Below the pieces are notes generated by a model, which had not been told where the DNA came from, did no database searches, and saw only the letters and a list, made by a program, of their open reading frames with translations. From contig JBBQXP010000002.1 in NCBI GenBank assembly GCA_038209555.1, forward strand, positions 1 to 64,000: a stretch of DNA of 64,000 nucleotides, read 5' to 3'. A program made the translations under genes and the position numbers. Source of the DNA: DASQGA01 sp038209555. Its GTDB lineage: Bacteria > Actinomycetota > Thermoleophilia > Gaiellales > Gaiellaceae. Shown here in pieces: positions 49,344-57,835 of this stretch (its first letter is position 1; every line of letters starts with the position of its first letter).

Positions 49344-49865
49344 GTGGAACCGGACCTCGCCTCGAAGATTCGGGACATCCCGGACTTCCCGAAACCCGGG
49401 ATTGTCTTCAAGGACATCATGCCGCTCCTCGCGGACGCCGAGTCGCTCCGCGCCACCGTGGAGCAGCTCGCGGCGTTCGCCGAGCCGCGGGAACCCGATC
49501 TGATCATGGGCGCGGAGGCGCGCGGCTTCATCCTCGGCGGAGCCCTCGCCTGCCGGCTGGGATGCGGCTTCGTGGCGGCTCGCAAGCCGGGGAAGCTTCC
49601 CTGGCGGACCGTGAGTGCGAAGTACGAGCTGGAGTACGGGTTCGACGCCCTCGAGTTGCATGCCGACGCAATCTCGCAGGGAGCCCGCGTTCTGATCCAC
49701 GACGACCTGCTGGCAACGGGCGGAACCGCAAAGGCGAAGGTCGACCTCGTAGAGCAGCTCCGAGGGAAGGTGGTCGGCCTTGCGTTCGTGATCGAGCTTG
49801 CGTTCCTGAACGGGCGGGACCGGCTCGATGGCTATGACGTCTTCTCCCTGATCCAGTACCAGTAG
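49344..49865 (+). CDS. apt: Adenine phosphoribosyltransferase
   Basis: 173 residues from GTG 49344. IRDIPDFPKPGIVFKDIMPLL, MGAEARGFILGGALA, ARKPGKLPW and the PRPP loop VLIHDDLLATGGTAKA are diagnostic. It salvages adenine to AMP. Length normal. 12 bp after the MerR gene. Confidence 0.95.
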   Translation: MEPDLASKIRDIPDFPKPGIVFKDIMPLLADAESLRATVEQLAAFAEPREPDLIMGAEARGFILGGALACRLGCGFVAARKPGKLPWRTVSAKYELEYGFDALELHADAISQGARVLIHDDLLATGGTAKAKVDLVEQLRGKVVGLAFVIELAFLNGRDRLDGYDVFSLIQYQ

Positions 49866-49928
49866 GCGCCTGGCCTCGGAGACCGCTTTGGCTCGCCGTC
49901 CGGCCTGCCGATACAGAATTCACGAGCC

Positions 49929-50531
49929 ATGTATGACGGTCTGACCGGGCACTACACGTTTTCCTGCCCCACTGTGGGCCACGTTCAGGTGCGCCTGTCT
50001 GCCTTTCGCTCCTTGGAGCGCCTCCCGGGAGCTTCACATCCGGCCGTCTACCGGGTCGTCTTCGCGTGCAGCTGCGGGGGTGAGCACGAAGGGCTCGTCA
50101 CTCACGACGACCTGGACTGGGCGCCGCTCGGCGCGTCTGGGGCGGAATTCTTCAACCTGATGACGGCTCGGGTCGAATCCGCAACCGCTGACCTGCTTGA
50201 CCTGGCCGCACGGCGGATCGGGTCGGGGGACTGGCCCTGGAGCTTCTTCTGCTACCCCGAGAACCGACCGCAGCCTGTCTTCCCGTCGGCCTTCCTCGTC
50301 CTCTCGCCCGCAGCCGACGAGCTCGGGCTCGCGGTCCGCTGTCCGGTCTGCGAGTGCACGACCGTCAACCTTGTCAGCCGCCCGCACATAGATCTCCCGT
50401 TCTACAACGACCGGCACGTTCAGGTAGTCGAGCACGTCTTCGCGCGAGATCGCGAGAATTGCGTCACCGCCTTCCGGCAAGAGCTCGATTCAGGCGCGTT
50501 CGATGTGCGGCGTCGCGATCTGGCTGCTTAG
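49929..50531 (+). CDS. Hypothetical protein with two Cys clusters
   Basis: 200 residues from ATG 49929; no family recognised. Two candidate zinc sites: FACSCGGEHEG (about residue 50) and VRCPVCECTTVN (about residue 142). The middle contains WSFFCYPENRPQP, and the C-terminal segment HIDLPFYNDRHVQVVEHVF is aromatic/charged. No signal peptide or membrane helix. Codon use is like the neighbours. Probably a conserved cytosolic protein of the lineage. Confidence 0.65.
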   Translation: MYDGLTGHYTFSCPTVGHVQVRLSAFRSLERLPGASHPAVYRVVFACSCGGEHEGLVTHDDLDWAPLGASGAEFFNLMTARVESATADLLDLAARRIGSGDWPWSFFCYPENRPQPVFPSAFLVLSPAADELGLAVRCPVCECTTVNLVSRPHIDLPFYNDRHVQVVEHVFARDRENCVTAFRQELDSGAFDVRRRDLAA

Positions 50532-50618
50532 GACGGTCCGCCAGGCGCGGTACAGTGCCGTCGACTTCCACCGACCCCTCCTGGAAGGCGTTATAGACGG
50601 GGGCCGGGAGGGAACACC

Positions 50619-51374
50619 ATGCTCACCAATCAATCGAACGGGGTGACACGAATGGGTTTGCTGAACAGGGACCGGCACGTGGACGAAGATCGCGTCGTCA
50701 GGGACGACGAGGCCGTCGACCGGTCGACAGATCGCCACCGGTATGCACGCGGTGTCGTTCGGGCGCTCTTCACGCTCGTCGGGGTGGCGGTGGCAGGGCT
50801 CCTCATCTGGATCGCGTCGAACTTCGATCTCGGTCAGACAAGCGAGTTCTGGGCAATCATGGGCCTTCTCGCCGGCGCAGGCCTGGCGCTCGGGCTCTCT
50901 CAGCTGCTCGGCGGTTGGACGAAGTGGGGGGTACCGCGCCTCTCCTTCGCGGTCCTGCTGCTCGCGTGGCTGCCGACGCTGCTCGCGGCCGGCTGGATCG
51001 TCCTGGCCACCCAGCCCACCGGCGGCTGGCAGCAGAGTCGGTTCGAGAGCTGGAGCGACACAATCGGGATCCTCGGGTTCGTTCGCGACTTGGGTCTCTT
51101 CTCCGCCGCGATCGCGCTCGCCTTCGGCGTCGTGACTGCGTTCATCTTCGACACGACCGGCCCGCGTGAACGGCACGTCGAGCGAACGCGGACCGTCGCG
51201 GACGAGGACGTACACGACTACCGGCGCGAATACGGCGCTACGACCCCTGTCCCCACCGACCGCCCGACGACAACGGCCGATGACCGTCAGGCGGCGACCA
51301 CCGATGCTCGCGACGACTCGGTCGTGACGACCGGGACGCGTGACGATACCGAGGTTCGGCGCGACACTCCGTAG
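50619..51374 (+). CDS. Four-helix membrane protein of unknown function
   Basis: 251 residues from ATG 50619 with GGGAGG upstream. N-terminal 45 residues are charged and cytoplasmic (RDRHVDEDRVVRDDEAVDRS); hydrophobic helices follow at about 47-67, 77-97, 106-128 and 155-176; the C-terminal 75 residues are highly polar, rich in Thr, Asp and Arg with near-repeats of TTDARDD/TTGTRDD. Not recognised. Confidence 0.7.
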   Translation: MLTNQSNGVTRMGLLNRDRHVDEDRVVRDDEAVDRSTDRHRYARGVVRALFTLVGVAVAGLLIWIASNFDLGQTSEFWAIMGLLAGAGLALGLSQLLGGWTKWGVPRLSFAVLLLAWLPTLLAAGWIVLATQPTGGWQQSRFESWSDTIGILGFVRDLGLFSAAIALAFGVVTAFIFDTTGPRERHVERTRTVADEDVHDYRREYGATTPVPTDRPTTTADDRQAATTDARDDSVVTTGTRDDTEVRRDTP

Positions 51375-51448
51375 GCCCACGATTCCAGCAAGAACCGGTC
51401 ACTCTCGCCAGGGATCGCCATACGTCCGCGGAGCGTCGATACTCGAGC

Positions 51449-51646
51449 ATGGACGCCGCACACCGCAGCGGTACCGCCGACGGCCTCTCCCGGCTGGCTG
51501 AACACTGCGACACGCTCGGCCGTCTGCTCACGGGTGAGACGGAAAGCCCGCGCCCGCGCCTCGAGGCCGAGCTTGGCTGCGAGCTCGCCCATCGGCTCGT
51601 GGGAGCGCTCCTCCAGCGCGCCCCGCGGCTCGCGCTTCCGCTTTAG
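51449..51646 (+). CDS. Small hypothetical protein (weak)
   Basis: 65 residues from ATG 51449. One amphipathic helix (GLSRLAEHCDTLGRLL) and an Arg/Leu-rich end. No ribosome binding site and no recognisable family; retained only because its composition is plausible and no competing gene occupies the stretch. Confidence 0.3.
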   Translation: MDAAHRSGTADGLSRLAEHCDTLGRLLTGETESPRPRLEAELGCELAHRLVGALLQRAPRLALPL

Positions 51647-51661
51647 GCGGACGCCTGCCGG

Positions 51662-51856
51662 CTAGCCGCGAAACTCGTGGCCGCCGAACAGCCGCACGTA
51701 AAAGAAGATCAGACCCCCGGCGATCAGGGCGAAGAGAAATGCCGTGCCGTTCCCTACGCCAACTCCCAGCAGGCCGAGCCAGATGTAAAGCCCGAGTCCG
51801 AACGCCCAGAGAAAGGAGACGAAGCCTTGGCTGAACGAGGGAGGACGAGGGATCAT
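51662..51856 (-). CDS. Small two-helix membrane protein
   Basis: 64 residues from ATG 51856. Two hydrophobic segments (FVSFLWAFGLGLYIWLGLLG and GTAFLFALIAGGLIFFYV) connected by a short Gly/Asn turn, ending RLFGGHEFRG. No family recognised. Typical of small actinobacterial membrane proteins. Confidence 0.6.
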   Translation of the reverse strand: MIPRPPSFSQGFVSFLWAFGLGLYIWLGLLGVGVGNGTAFLFALIAGGLIFFYVRLFGGHEFRG

Positions 51857-52077
51857 CGACGGCCGGAACTCTACCTGCGCCGGACCAAAAAAATTCGCCG
51901 AGCCGGTTGCGCTTTCGTCCGGATCACCAACCGACTTTCCGCTTGCGCGTACGGTCGCCCGGTGATCCTTCGACCTACTTGCGCTCCGTGCTCGGCGCAA
52001 TTGGGACTCTAGGACAGCGGCCTCAGACAGTCAAGGGACATGTCCATCGTAATGTATGCAATTTGCGGAGAGATCAT

Positions 52078-52097
52078 TTATCCACAGTTTCCACAGG
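52078..52097 (+). other. DnaA box and paired TCCACA motif (copy 2)
   Basis: TTATCCACA (52078-52086) is a perfect DnaA-box match, followed by TTTCCACAGG; together they repeat the 19-mer seen at 40065 with two differences. A palindrome GGACATGTCC (52036-52045) and an inverted CCTGTGGAA lie nearby. The 280-bp gap 51857-52137 contains no gene; AT content is locally raised (about 52050-52080). Confidence 0.45.
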
Positions 52098-52137
52098 CCA
52101 GCATGGGGCCTGTGCATAGACCTGTGGAAGGGTGGAG

Positions 52138-53325
52138 CTACGGCGCTGTCAGGCTACCGTCTGTGTAGACGCCCGAAGCGTTCCAGAGCAGGTAGCCGGC
52201 CGACTGCGCCCGGCGGGCTGAGTCGATCTGAGCCTGGACCTGGGCGAGCGTGTACGTGTGCTGGAGGGAGAAGTCCTGGAGCCAGGGAACGACCTTCGCC
52301 GGTCGGCCGCGCAGCTTCTCGCGGAAGTCCCGGAGCGAGAACGCGACCGTCCGGCCGGGATCCCCGTCCGGATTGGCGATGTTGTACTCGCCCGGGCTGT
52401 AGTGGGAGGGATAGACCATTGGATAGATCGCATCGAGGTACCGGCCGAGCTTCCGGGGCCGCTGCCCTATGCCGAGGTCGCGGGTCGCCGCAAGCCCGAA
52501 CACCGCCGCAGAGACGCGCACGCCGAGGGGGTGTAACCGGGAATGGGCGTACCTCACGAAGCGAACCATCGTCTGTGCCTTCGGCTCCTTTACCTGGTGG
52601 TTGAACACCATCGCCGACAAGTCACCGTCGCTCGGAAATCGAACGTAGTCGAACATGATCTCGTCGAAGCCCGCCCGCGCCGCCGCCGCCGCGACATCGA
52701 CGTTGTACTTCCACACCCGCTCGTCGTATGGATTCGTCCAACCGAGTCCGGCAGTAGTCGTCCAGATGCCGCCGTCGGTGCGCCGGATCGCCAACGCTGG
52801 CCGCTTCATCGAGAGCACGGGATCCTCGAAGACGACGACGCGGCCGATCAGGTAAAGGCCGTGGTCCCGGGCGAGCTTGACCGCCCCGCCGGGGTCGTAG
52901 TAGTTCTGGGCGGCCCCGACCGTCGTCGCGAGCTTCGCTCGGGGCGAGCGGAAGGCGACCTCGCCGTTTTCATCCTTCACGTCGAGCTCGAGGGTGTTCA
53001 GGCCCTGGTCGGTCATGCTCGCGTACTCCTCGAGCTTGCCCTCGAGGTTCGCGAGCGCCATGGTCACGTGGACGCCCCGAATCTCGTCAGGCAGAGGTCT
53101 CAGCGGCTTGTCCTCCGGCTTCGAGGCAGTGGTCGTACCACTGGTGCCAGCGGCCTGGTCTCCCGCTCCCGAGTGGTCGGAGGGGAGGAAGCGAGCGCCG
53201 AGAGTGACGACCGCAGCCGCGAGGGCTACGACCGCAAAGGCTGTCACACGGCGACGACGCTGGCGCCGTCGAGCGTTTTCGCGCCGCAACCGGAACCGCT
53301 CGCTTGGGTCGATCGGCTGCCGCAT
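52138..53325 (-). CDS. Putative glycoside hydrolase (DUF4015 family)
   Basis: 395 residues from ATG 53325. A basic N-terminus and one membrane helix (AFAVVALAAAVVTLGARFL) anchor an extracytoplasmic TIM-barrel domain beginning RGVHVTMALANLEGKLEEY. The barrel strands NTLELDVKDENGEVAF, LYLIGRVVVFEDPVL, GFDEIMFDYVRFPSDG, YLDAIYPMVYPSHYSPGEY and KVVPWLQDFS are those of DUF4015 putative glycosidases. The acidic residues in MFDYVRFPSDG are candidate catalytic groups. Substrate likely a surface polysaccharide; unproven. Confidence 0.85.
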   Translation of the reverse strand: MRQPIDPSERFRLRRENARRRQRRRRVTAFAVVALAAAVVTLGARFLPSDHSGAGDQAAGTSGTTTASKPEDKPLRPLPDEIRGVHVTMALANLEGKLEEYASMTDQGLNTLELDVKDENGEVAFRSPRAKLATTVGAAQNYYDPGGAVKLARDHGLYLIGRVVVFEDPVLSMKRPALAIRRTDGGIWTTTAGLGWTNPYDERVWKYNVDVAAAAARAGFDEIMFDYVRFPSDGDLSAMVFNHQVKEPKAQTMVRFVRYAHSRLHPLGVRVSAAVFGLAATRDLGIGQRPRKLGRYLDAIYPMVYPSHYSPGEYNIANPDGDPGRTVAFSLRDFREKLRGRPAKVVPWLQDFSLQHTYTLAQVQAQIDSARRAQSAGYLLWNASGVYTDGSLTAP

Positions 53326-53501
53326 GGCTCGTGCAGGCTACGTCCTCATGCAGATTCTGTCCACAGGCCCATGTGCAAAACCACACCGGCTTCGGCGGGG
53401 TGGAAGACGCGTTGCCCTAGGGCTCTACTTCAACTTGACATAACACCGGTTATCGTGCATTCGGATCGAAAGACCGCTTGGCTCCGTGAGCCCGACCTGC
53501 G

Positions 53502-54082
53502 CTAGCGCCCTTCTGCCATAGACCGGTACCGGGACGCTTTCAGGATCAGAGTGACGAACGTGAGCTTCACCTCGCCGACCGCTCCGGTTACCTCCCAGCA
53601 ACCATCGGTGGGGAACGAGATCCCGCTCGGCTGGAAGCCACGCCTTCCATAGCCGTCAGGCACATCCGCCGTGAGCGGAGGAGCTTTCGCATCCAGCCGC
53701 GGACCGGTGATCGCCAGCTTCCCTTTGACTCCGCGCCACCAGTGATCGCCAGCTTCCCTTTGACTCCGCGCCACCACGGCCACTTCATTCCCACCGCGCC
53801 GTCCGCGTCGATGTAATCCGGCGTGGCGATGACGACGTTGTGTGGCCACATCGCCGTCCATAACTCGTCGTTGCCGTGGTTCATCCCGGCCGCGTTGCCG
53901 CTCGGCGGCGTGTCCTCGTTGGGAAGTGTCAGCGGGCAGGTTCCATTCGACTGCGCGACCGAAGCCGCGAGCGCAGAGGCAGGCGCCTCCTTCTTCTCGA
54001 CCGCGGACGGCGCGTTCGAGCCGCCGACGCAGCCGGTAAGGATGAGCGCCGGAGCGGCCAGAAGGATGACTGAAGCCGTCAC
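53502..54082 (-). pseudogene. Lipoprotein of unknown function, frameshifted by a 35-bp tandem duplication
   Basis: ATG 54082 starts a lipoprotein signal (SVILLAAPALILTGC, lipobox LTGC), then a soluble domain with CPLTLPNEDTPPSGNAAG and WPHNVVIATPDYI. Reading breaks at the tandem duplication 53707-53776. Removing one 35-bp copy restores WWRGVKGKLAITGPRLDAKAPP and a C-terminus containing FPTDGCWEVTGAVGEVKLTFV ending at TAG 53502-53504, a conserved ending for this hypothetical family. With the duplication the protein ends instead at 53588 with a foreign tail. Confidence 0.65.
53707..53776. repeat. 35-bp perfect tandem duplication
   Basis: Two identical 35-base copies (53707-53741 and 53742-53776) beginning GTGATCGCCAGC and ending GCGCCACCA. 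Because 35 is not a multiple of three it shifts the frame of the lipoprotein gene. Confidence 0.95.
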
Positions 54083-54361
54083 CTGCCTTTTTACACGCGT
54101 TGGGCGTTTTTCGTTCCCCGCTCCTTAGGACTCTCGATGCCCAAGACCTGGGGCGCAGCCCCATCTCGCCGGGCGAGCTCCCCTTAGCCGCCACGCCAGA
54201 GGAACGCACTACTCCACCGTTATCGGGCGGGGGCGAAAGCAGGCGAACCCCGATCGACCGCCTTTGCTCCGGCCGCCCAAGTCGGTAAGGTCGAGCCGAC
54301 GGTTTTACGGCGGCCCCATTCCGGGTACGCCTGATTCCGGTTGGTAGCCTAGAACCGCTGG

Positions 54362-55426
54362 ATGTCGAGCGAAACTCCCACCACGCAGATGCACGAGGTC
54401 CAGCTCCTTCTCGAGCGGGCCGAGGCCGCAGGCAAGGTCGACGGTGTCGAGCTGGCCGAGACCATCGATGTGCTCGAGCTCGAGCCGCCGGAGGTCGAAG
54501 CGCTCCACCGTGAGTTCGAGGAGCGGAACATCGAGATCGTCGAGCCGGTCAAGGAGCCTGCGCGAGAGCCGACGGCGCCGCCACGGAACCTGAACGACGC
54601 GATCGAGACCACCACGGACGCGCTCCAGCTCTTCCTGCGCGAGATCGGCCGCCACCCGCTCCTCACCGCCGCGGACGAGGTGGAGCTCTCGAAGCGCATC
54701 GAGCGCGGCGACATGGCTGCGAAGCGGCGGATGATCGAGTGCAACCTGCGCCTCGTCGTGTCGATCGCGAAGAACTACCGAAACCAGGGGCTGCCGTTCC
54801 TCGACCTGATCCAGGAAGGCATGTTCGGCCTGATCCGCGCGGTCGAGAAGTTCGAGTGGCAGCGAGGGCTCAAGTTCTCCACGTATGCGACCTGGTGGAT
54901 TCGCCAGGCGGTCGCCAGGGCGATCGCCGACAAGGCCAGAACGATTCGGGTTCCGGTGCACGTCGTCGAGCGGATGCAGAAGATGCAGCGCGCCGAGCGC
55001 TACCTTTGGACGCAGCTGGCCCGCGAGCCGAACCTTGCGGAGATTGCCGAGGAGGCGGGTCTTCCCCTCCAGCAGGCGCTCGAAGTCAAGGCTGCCGCCA
55101 GAGCGTCCACCAGCCTCGACCAGCCGATCGGCGAGCAGGAGGACGCAGTCTTTGGTGACCTTGTGCCGGGCGATGAGCCTCTTCCGGACGAGCTGACCGA
55201 GCGCCATCTCCAGAAGGAGGCGCTCGACCGGGCATTAGAGTCGCTGCCCGACCGGGACCGACGGGTTCTCGAGCTGCGCTACGGGCTCGGCGGCGAGGAG
55301 CCTCACACGCTGGAGCACATCGGAAAGCGGCTCGGGCTCACGCGGGAACGCGTTCGCCAGATCGAAGTCGAGTCGCTGTCGCGCCTAGCGTCGCTCCGCG
55401 AGATCGACGCCGTCGCGAGCCGCTAG
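54362..55426 (+). CDS. RNA polymerase sigma factor, RpoD-like (first)
   Basis: 354 residues from ATG 54362. N-terminal 75 residues resemble region 1.1; then 1.2 (DALQLFLREIGRHPLLTAADE), 2 (MIECNLRLVVSIAKNYRNQG; GLIRAVEKFEWQRGLKFSTY ATWWIRQAV in order), 3 and 4 (RRVLELRYGLGG, LTRERVRQIEVESL). A full primary-type sigma factor with the RERVRQIE -35 recognition helix. A second such gene lies at 56691 in the opposite direction. Regions 2.4 and 4.2 look intact in both, so which is the housekeeping factor is not obvious. Confidence 0.92.
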   Translation: MSSETPTTQMHEVQLLLERAEAAGKVDGVELAETIDVLELEPPEVEALHREFEERNIEIVEPVKEPAREPTAPPRNLNDAIETTTDALQLFLREIGRHPLLTAADEVELSKRIERGDMAAKRRMIECNLRLVVSIAKNYRNQGLPFLDLIQEGMFGLIRAVEKFEWQRGLKFSTYATWWIRQAVARAIADKARTIRVPVHVVERMQKMQRAERYLWTQLAREPNLAEIAEEAGLPLQQALEVKAAARASTSLDQPIGEQEDAVFGDLVPGDEPLPDELTERHLQKEALDRALESLPDRDRRVLELRYGLGGEEPHTLEHIGKRLGLTRERVRQIEVESLSRLASLREIDAVASR

Positions 55427-56104
55427 AGCGCTGCCGTCGAAGAGCCGATCGGCCTCGCTTCCGACCCGCGCCTTCACGGCCTCGTACGCGTCGTCCAGGA
55501 ACGGCGGCCTTGTCTGGCGGTGCCCGTCCGAGGCCACCGCGTGACACAGCGTCTCCTTCACGAGCCTCCAGCCTGCCTCCTGCGGCTCCGAGCCATGCCT
55601 TCCGAGGAGACTCGACGCGTTCACCTGGAGGAGCCAGCCGCGCGCGTGGAGACCGCCTGCGAGCTCGGGTTCCGCGACGACGGCATCCGCCCGCTCGGGA
55701 TGGCCGAGAAGCGGCACGAGGCCGCACGACTCGATGTGGTTGGCGAGGCGCTCGACGAGTCCGAGGCCGCCGGAGAACGGCATGTCGACGAGCACCACCG
55801 GCAGATCGCCGAGCCGGTAGCGCTCCATGTCCTCATCGAGCAGCTCGAGCTTCGGCGTCACCTCGAACCCGAGCTCGAGGCGCAGGCCGAACGTCGCTGC
55901 TTCGTGCGCCATCCGCAGGTGCGCGTCGCGAATCCTGTGCTCGCGGCCGGCCTCGAGCCCGAGATGCGGCCAGACATGGGGTGTCGCGTAGAGCACGCTC
56001 GTGCCGCGGGTCGCAGCCTGGCGGCAGAGAGACAGCCCCTCCTCGACGGATCCGGCTCCGTCGTCCCCAGACGGTACGACGTGAGAATGGACGTCGACGA
56101 ACAT
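55385..56104 (-). CDS. CpsB/CapC-like PHP protein tyrosine phosphatase
   Basis: 239 residues from ATG 56104. PHP metal ligands: VDVHSHVVPSGDDG, ATPHVWPHLG, LGFEVTP, LGHPERADAV and ASDGHR. These are the features of manganese-dependent CpsB/YwqE tyrosine phosphatases that control capsule or exopolysaccharide export kinases. No kinase or capsule gene is nearby. The 3' end overlaps the sigma gene by 42 bp, convergent. Confidence 0.87.
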   Translation of the reverse strand: MFVDVHSHVVPSGDDGAGSVEEGLSLCRQAATRGTSVLYATPHVWPHLGLEAGREHRIRDAHLRMAHEAATFGLRLELGFEVTPKLELLDEDMERYRLGDLPVVLVDMPFSGGLGLVERLANHIESCGLVPLLGHPERADAVVAEPELAGGLHARGWLLQVNASSLLGRHGSEPQEAGWRLVKETLCHAVASDGHRQTRPPFLDDAYEAVKARVGSEADRLFDGSALAARDGVDLAERR

Positions 56105-56151
56105 CCAATCACCCTAGATGCTTGATTTATTGCCCGAGAGAAAGGCGGCTC

Positions 56152-56685
56152 ATGGTTCCCGAGGCGAAGATCACCAACACCGACAACGGCCTGGTGCCCG
56201 AGGGGGAGGGCTGGTACATCTTGAATGCGCGCGAATCGAGCTGGCTGCACACCGACGAGCTTGGCTTTGCCTGCACATTCGAGGGTGACGTCCGCTTCGC
56301 CGAGTTCGGAATCAACGTCAGTGTGCTCGACCCTGGGCAGCCGGCCTGCATGTACCACGGCGAAGAGGCGCAGGAGGACTTTCTCGTGCTCGCGGGTGAA
56401 TGTCTCGTCCTGATCGAAGGTGAGGAGCGCCCGCTCAGGAAGTGGGACTTCGTCCACTGTCCGCCCTGGACGGAGCACGTGTTCGTCGGCGCCGGCTCCG
56501 GGCCCTGCGTGATCCTTGCAGTCGGGACACGTGGCGGCGAGCGAGGCGTGCTCTATCCGGTCTCGGACCTGGCGCGGAAACACGGCGCGGGCGTCGAGAA
56601 GGAGACCTCCTCGCAGGAAGAGGCATACCTGGCGTATGAACGGCCCCGCGATGGCCCTTATCAGGATGGCTTCCTGCCGGACTAG
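56152..56685 (+). CDS. Cupin-domain protein
   Basis: 177 residues from ATG 56152 with AAAGG upstream. A single cupin barrel: YHGEEAQEDFLVLAGECLVLIEGEE (motif 1, metal ligands His, Glu, Glu) and DFVHCPPWTEHVFV with CVILAVG (motif 2). The N-terminal third includes LNARESSWLHTDELG. Small-molecule binding or isomerase/dioxygenase activity is possible; unknown. Only 5 bp from the convergent sigma gene. Confidence 0.85.
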   Translation: MVPEAKITNTDNGLVPEGEGWYILNARESSWLHTDELGFACTFEGDVRFAEFGINVSVLDPGQPACMYHGEEAQEDFLVLAGECLVLIEGEERPLRKWDFVHCPPWTEHVFVGAGSGPCVILAVGTRGGERGVLYPVSDLARKHGAGVEKETSSQEEAYLAYERPRDGPYQDGFLPD

Positions 56686-56690
56686 CGGGG

Positions 56691-57671
56691 CTACTCGACG
56701 CGGAGGTAGAGCCGGAGGCCCGGGGCCGCGGTCTGGAGCTCCCGAAGAGCGCGCGACTCGAGCTGTCGTACCCGCTCGCGGGTGACTCCCAGCTCACCGC
56801 CCACCTCTTCGAGCGTGCGGGGCTTCTGACCCGAAAGCCCGAACCGAAGCTCGAGCACGTGTCGCATCCTGTCGTTCAGCTTCTCGAGGGCGAGCCCCAG
56901 CTCTGTCCCGCGGAGAAGCTTGGCGAGTGCCTCGTCGGGCTGCTCGCAGTTCACGTCCTCGATCATGTCGCCGTACATCGACTCGCCGTCACCGACCGGT
57001 GTCTCCAGGCTGACCGGGTCCTCGACGAGCGCAAGGAGCTCCCGGACCCGCTTCAGCTCGAAGCCGCTCTCGGCTGCAAGCTCGTCAGCGGAAGGGTCGC
57101 GGTTCAGCTTCTGGGTGAGGATGCGCCGGGCGCGCGTCACGCGGCGCACCTGCTCGACCACATGAACGGGTAGTCGGATGGTGCGGCCCTGGTCGGCGAT
57201 CGCGCGCGTCACTGCCTGACGGATCCACCAGGTCGCGTAGGTCGAAAGTTTGTAGCCCATCTTGTAGTCGAACTTCTCGACCGCGCGGATCAGGCCGAGA
57301 TTCCCTTCCTGGATGAGGTCGAGTAGCGGCACGCCGCTGTTCACGTAGTTGCGTGTGATCGACATGACGAGGCGGAGGTTGCACTCGATGAGACGGCGCT
57401 TGGCCGCTTCGTCTCCCTCGTCTTTCAAGCGGGCAAGTTCGCGTTCCTCTGCGGCCGTCAAGAGCGGGCCGTCGCCGATCTGGCGTACATAGAGCTTGAG
57501 CGGATCCTGGGTCTGGACGACTTCGCGAGCAGCAATCGGCTCGTCGTCGTCTTCTTCCTCCTCGGCGTCGGCCTCGTCGAGCAGCGCAGGATCGGGGAGA
57601 TCGGGCGCAAGCTCGAGGCGCGGACTCTCGTCCGAGTGGTTGTGCGAAGCCTCTGGGATCCGTTGTTCCAC
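56691..57671 (-). CDS. RNA polymerase sigma factor, RpoD-like (second)
   Basis: 326 residues from GTG 57671. Acidic N-terminus (DEADAEEEEDDDEP) then DPLKLYVRQIGDGPLLTAAEE (1.2), IECNLRLVMSITRNYVNSGV, LIRAVEKFDYKMGYKLSTYA and WWIRQAVTRAIADQGRT (2), and region 4 with RHVLELRFGLSGQKPRTLEE, VTRERVRQLESRAL. Shorter than the first paralogue and without a clear region 1.1; group 2 is possible. The two genes face each other over 1.3 kb containing only cpsB-like and cupin genes. Confidence 0.9.
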   Translation of the reverse strand: MEQRIPEASHNHSDESPRLELAPDLPDPALLDEADAEEEEDDDEPIAAREVVQTQDPLKLYVRQIGDGPLLTAAEERELARLKDEGDEAAKRRLIECNLRLVMSITRNYVNSGVPLLDLIQEGNLGLIRAVEKFDYKMGYKLSTYATWWIRQAVTRAIADQGRTIRLPVHVVEQVRRVTRARRILTQKLNRDPSADELAAESGFELKRVRELLALVEDPVSLETPVGDGESMYGDMIEDVNCEQPDEALAKLLRGTELGLALEKLNDRMRHVLELRFGLSGQKPRTLEEVGGELGVTRERVRQLESRALRELQTAAPGLRLYLRVE

Positions 57672-57754
57672 GAGGTCGATATCGGCGGCGCCGTCGGACC
57701 GCTGAATGCCCTTTTGGTCCTCAAGTCCGCGGGCCTAGCAGCCGAAAGGCGCGG

Positions 57755-57760
57755 TATAGT
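57755..57760 (+). promoter_or_regulatory. Putative -10 before the amidotransferase gene
   Basis: TATAGT at 57755-57760, 75 bases upstream of GTG 57836. No convincing -35. An A/GGAG motif (CGAAGGAGC) lies nearer the start. Confidence 0.35.
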
Positions 57761-57835
57761 TGGGAACAGACGGTCGGGCGTACCAGGCGCCTGCACGCCG
57801 TCCCGTCTCACCGAAGGAGCATCGAAGCACTACCC

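Noticed and set aside
51287..51592. Minus-strand frame overlapping the end of the membrane protein gene
   Set aside because: No family, no ribosome binding site, and it conflicts with a better supported gene.
52036..52137. Possible replication origin (DnaA box, palindrome, local AT)
   Set aside because: Only one perfect box, no dnaA/dnaN/rpmH genes, no box cluster; kept only as a DnaA-like site.
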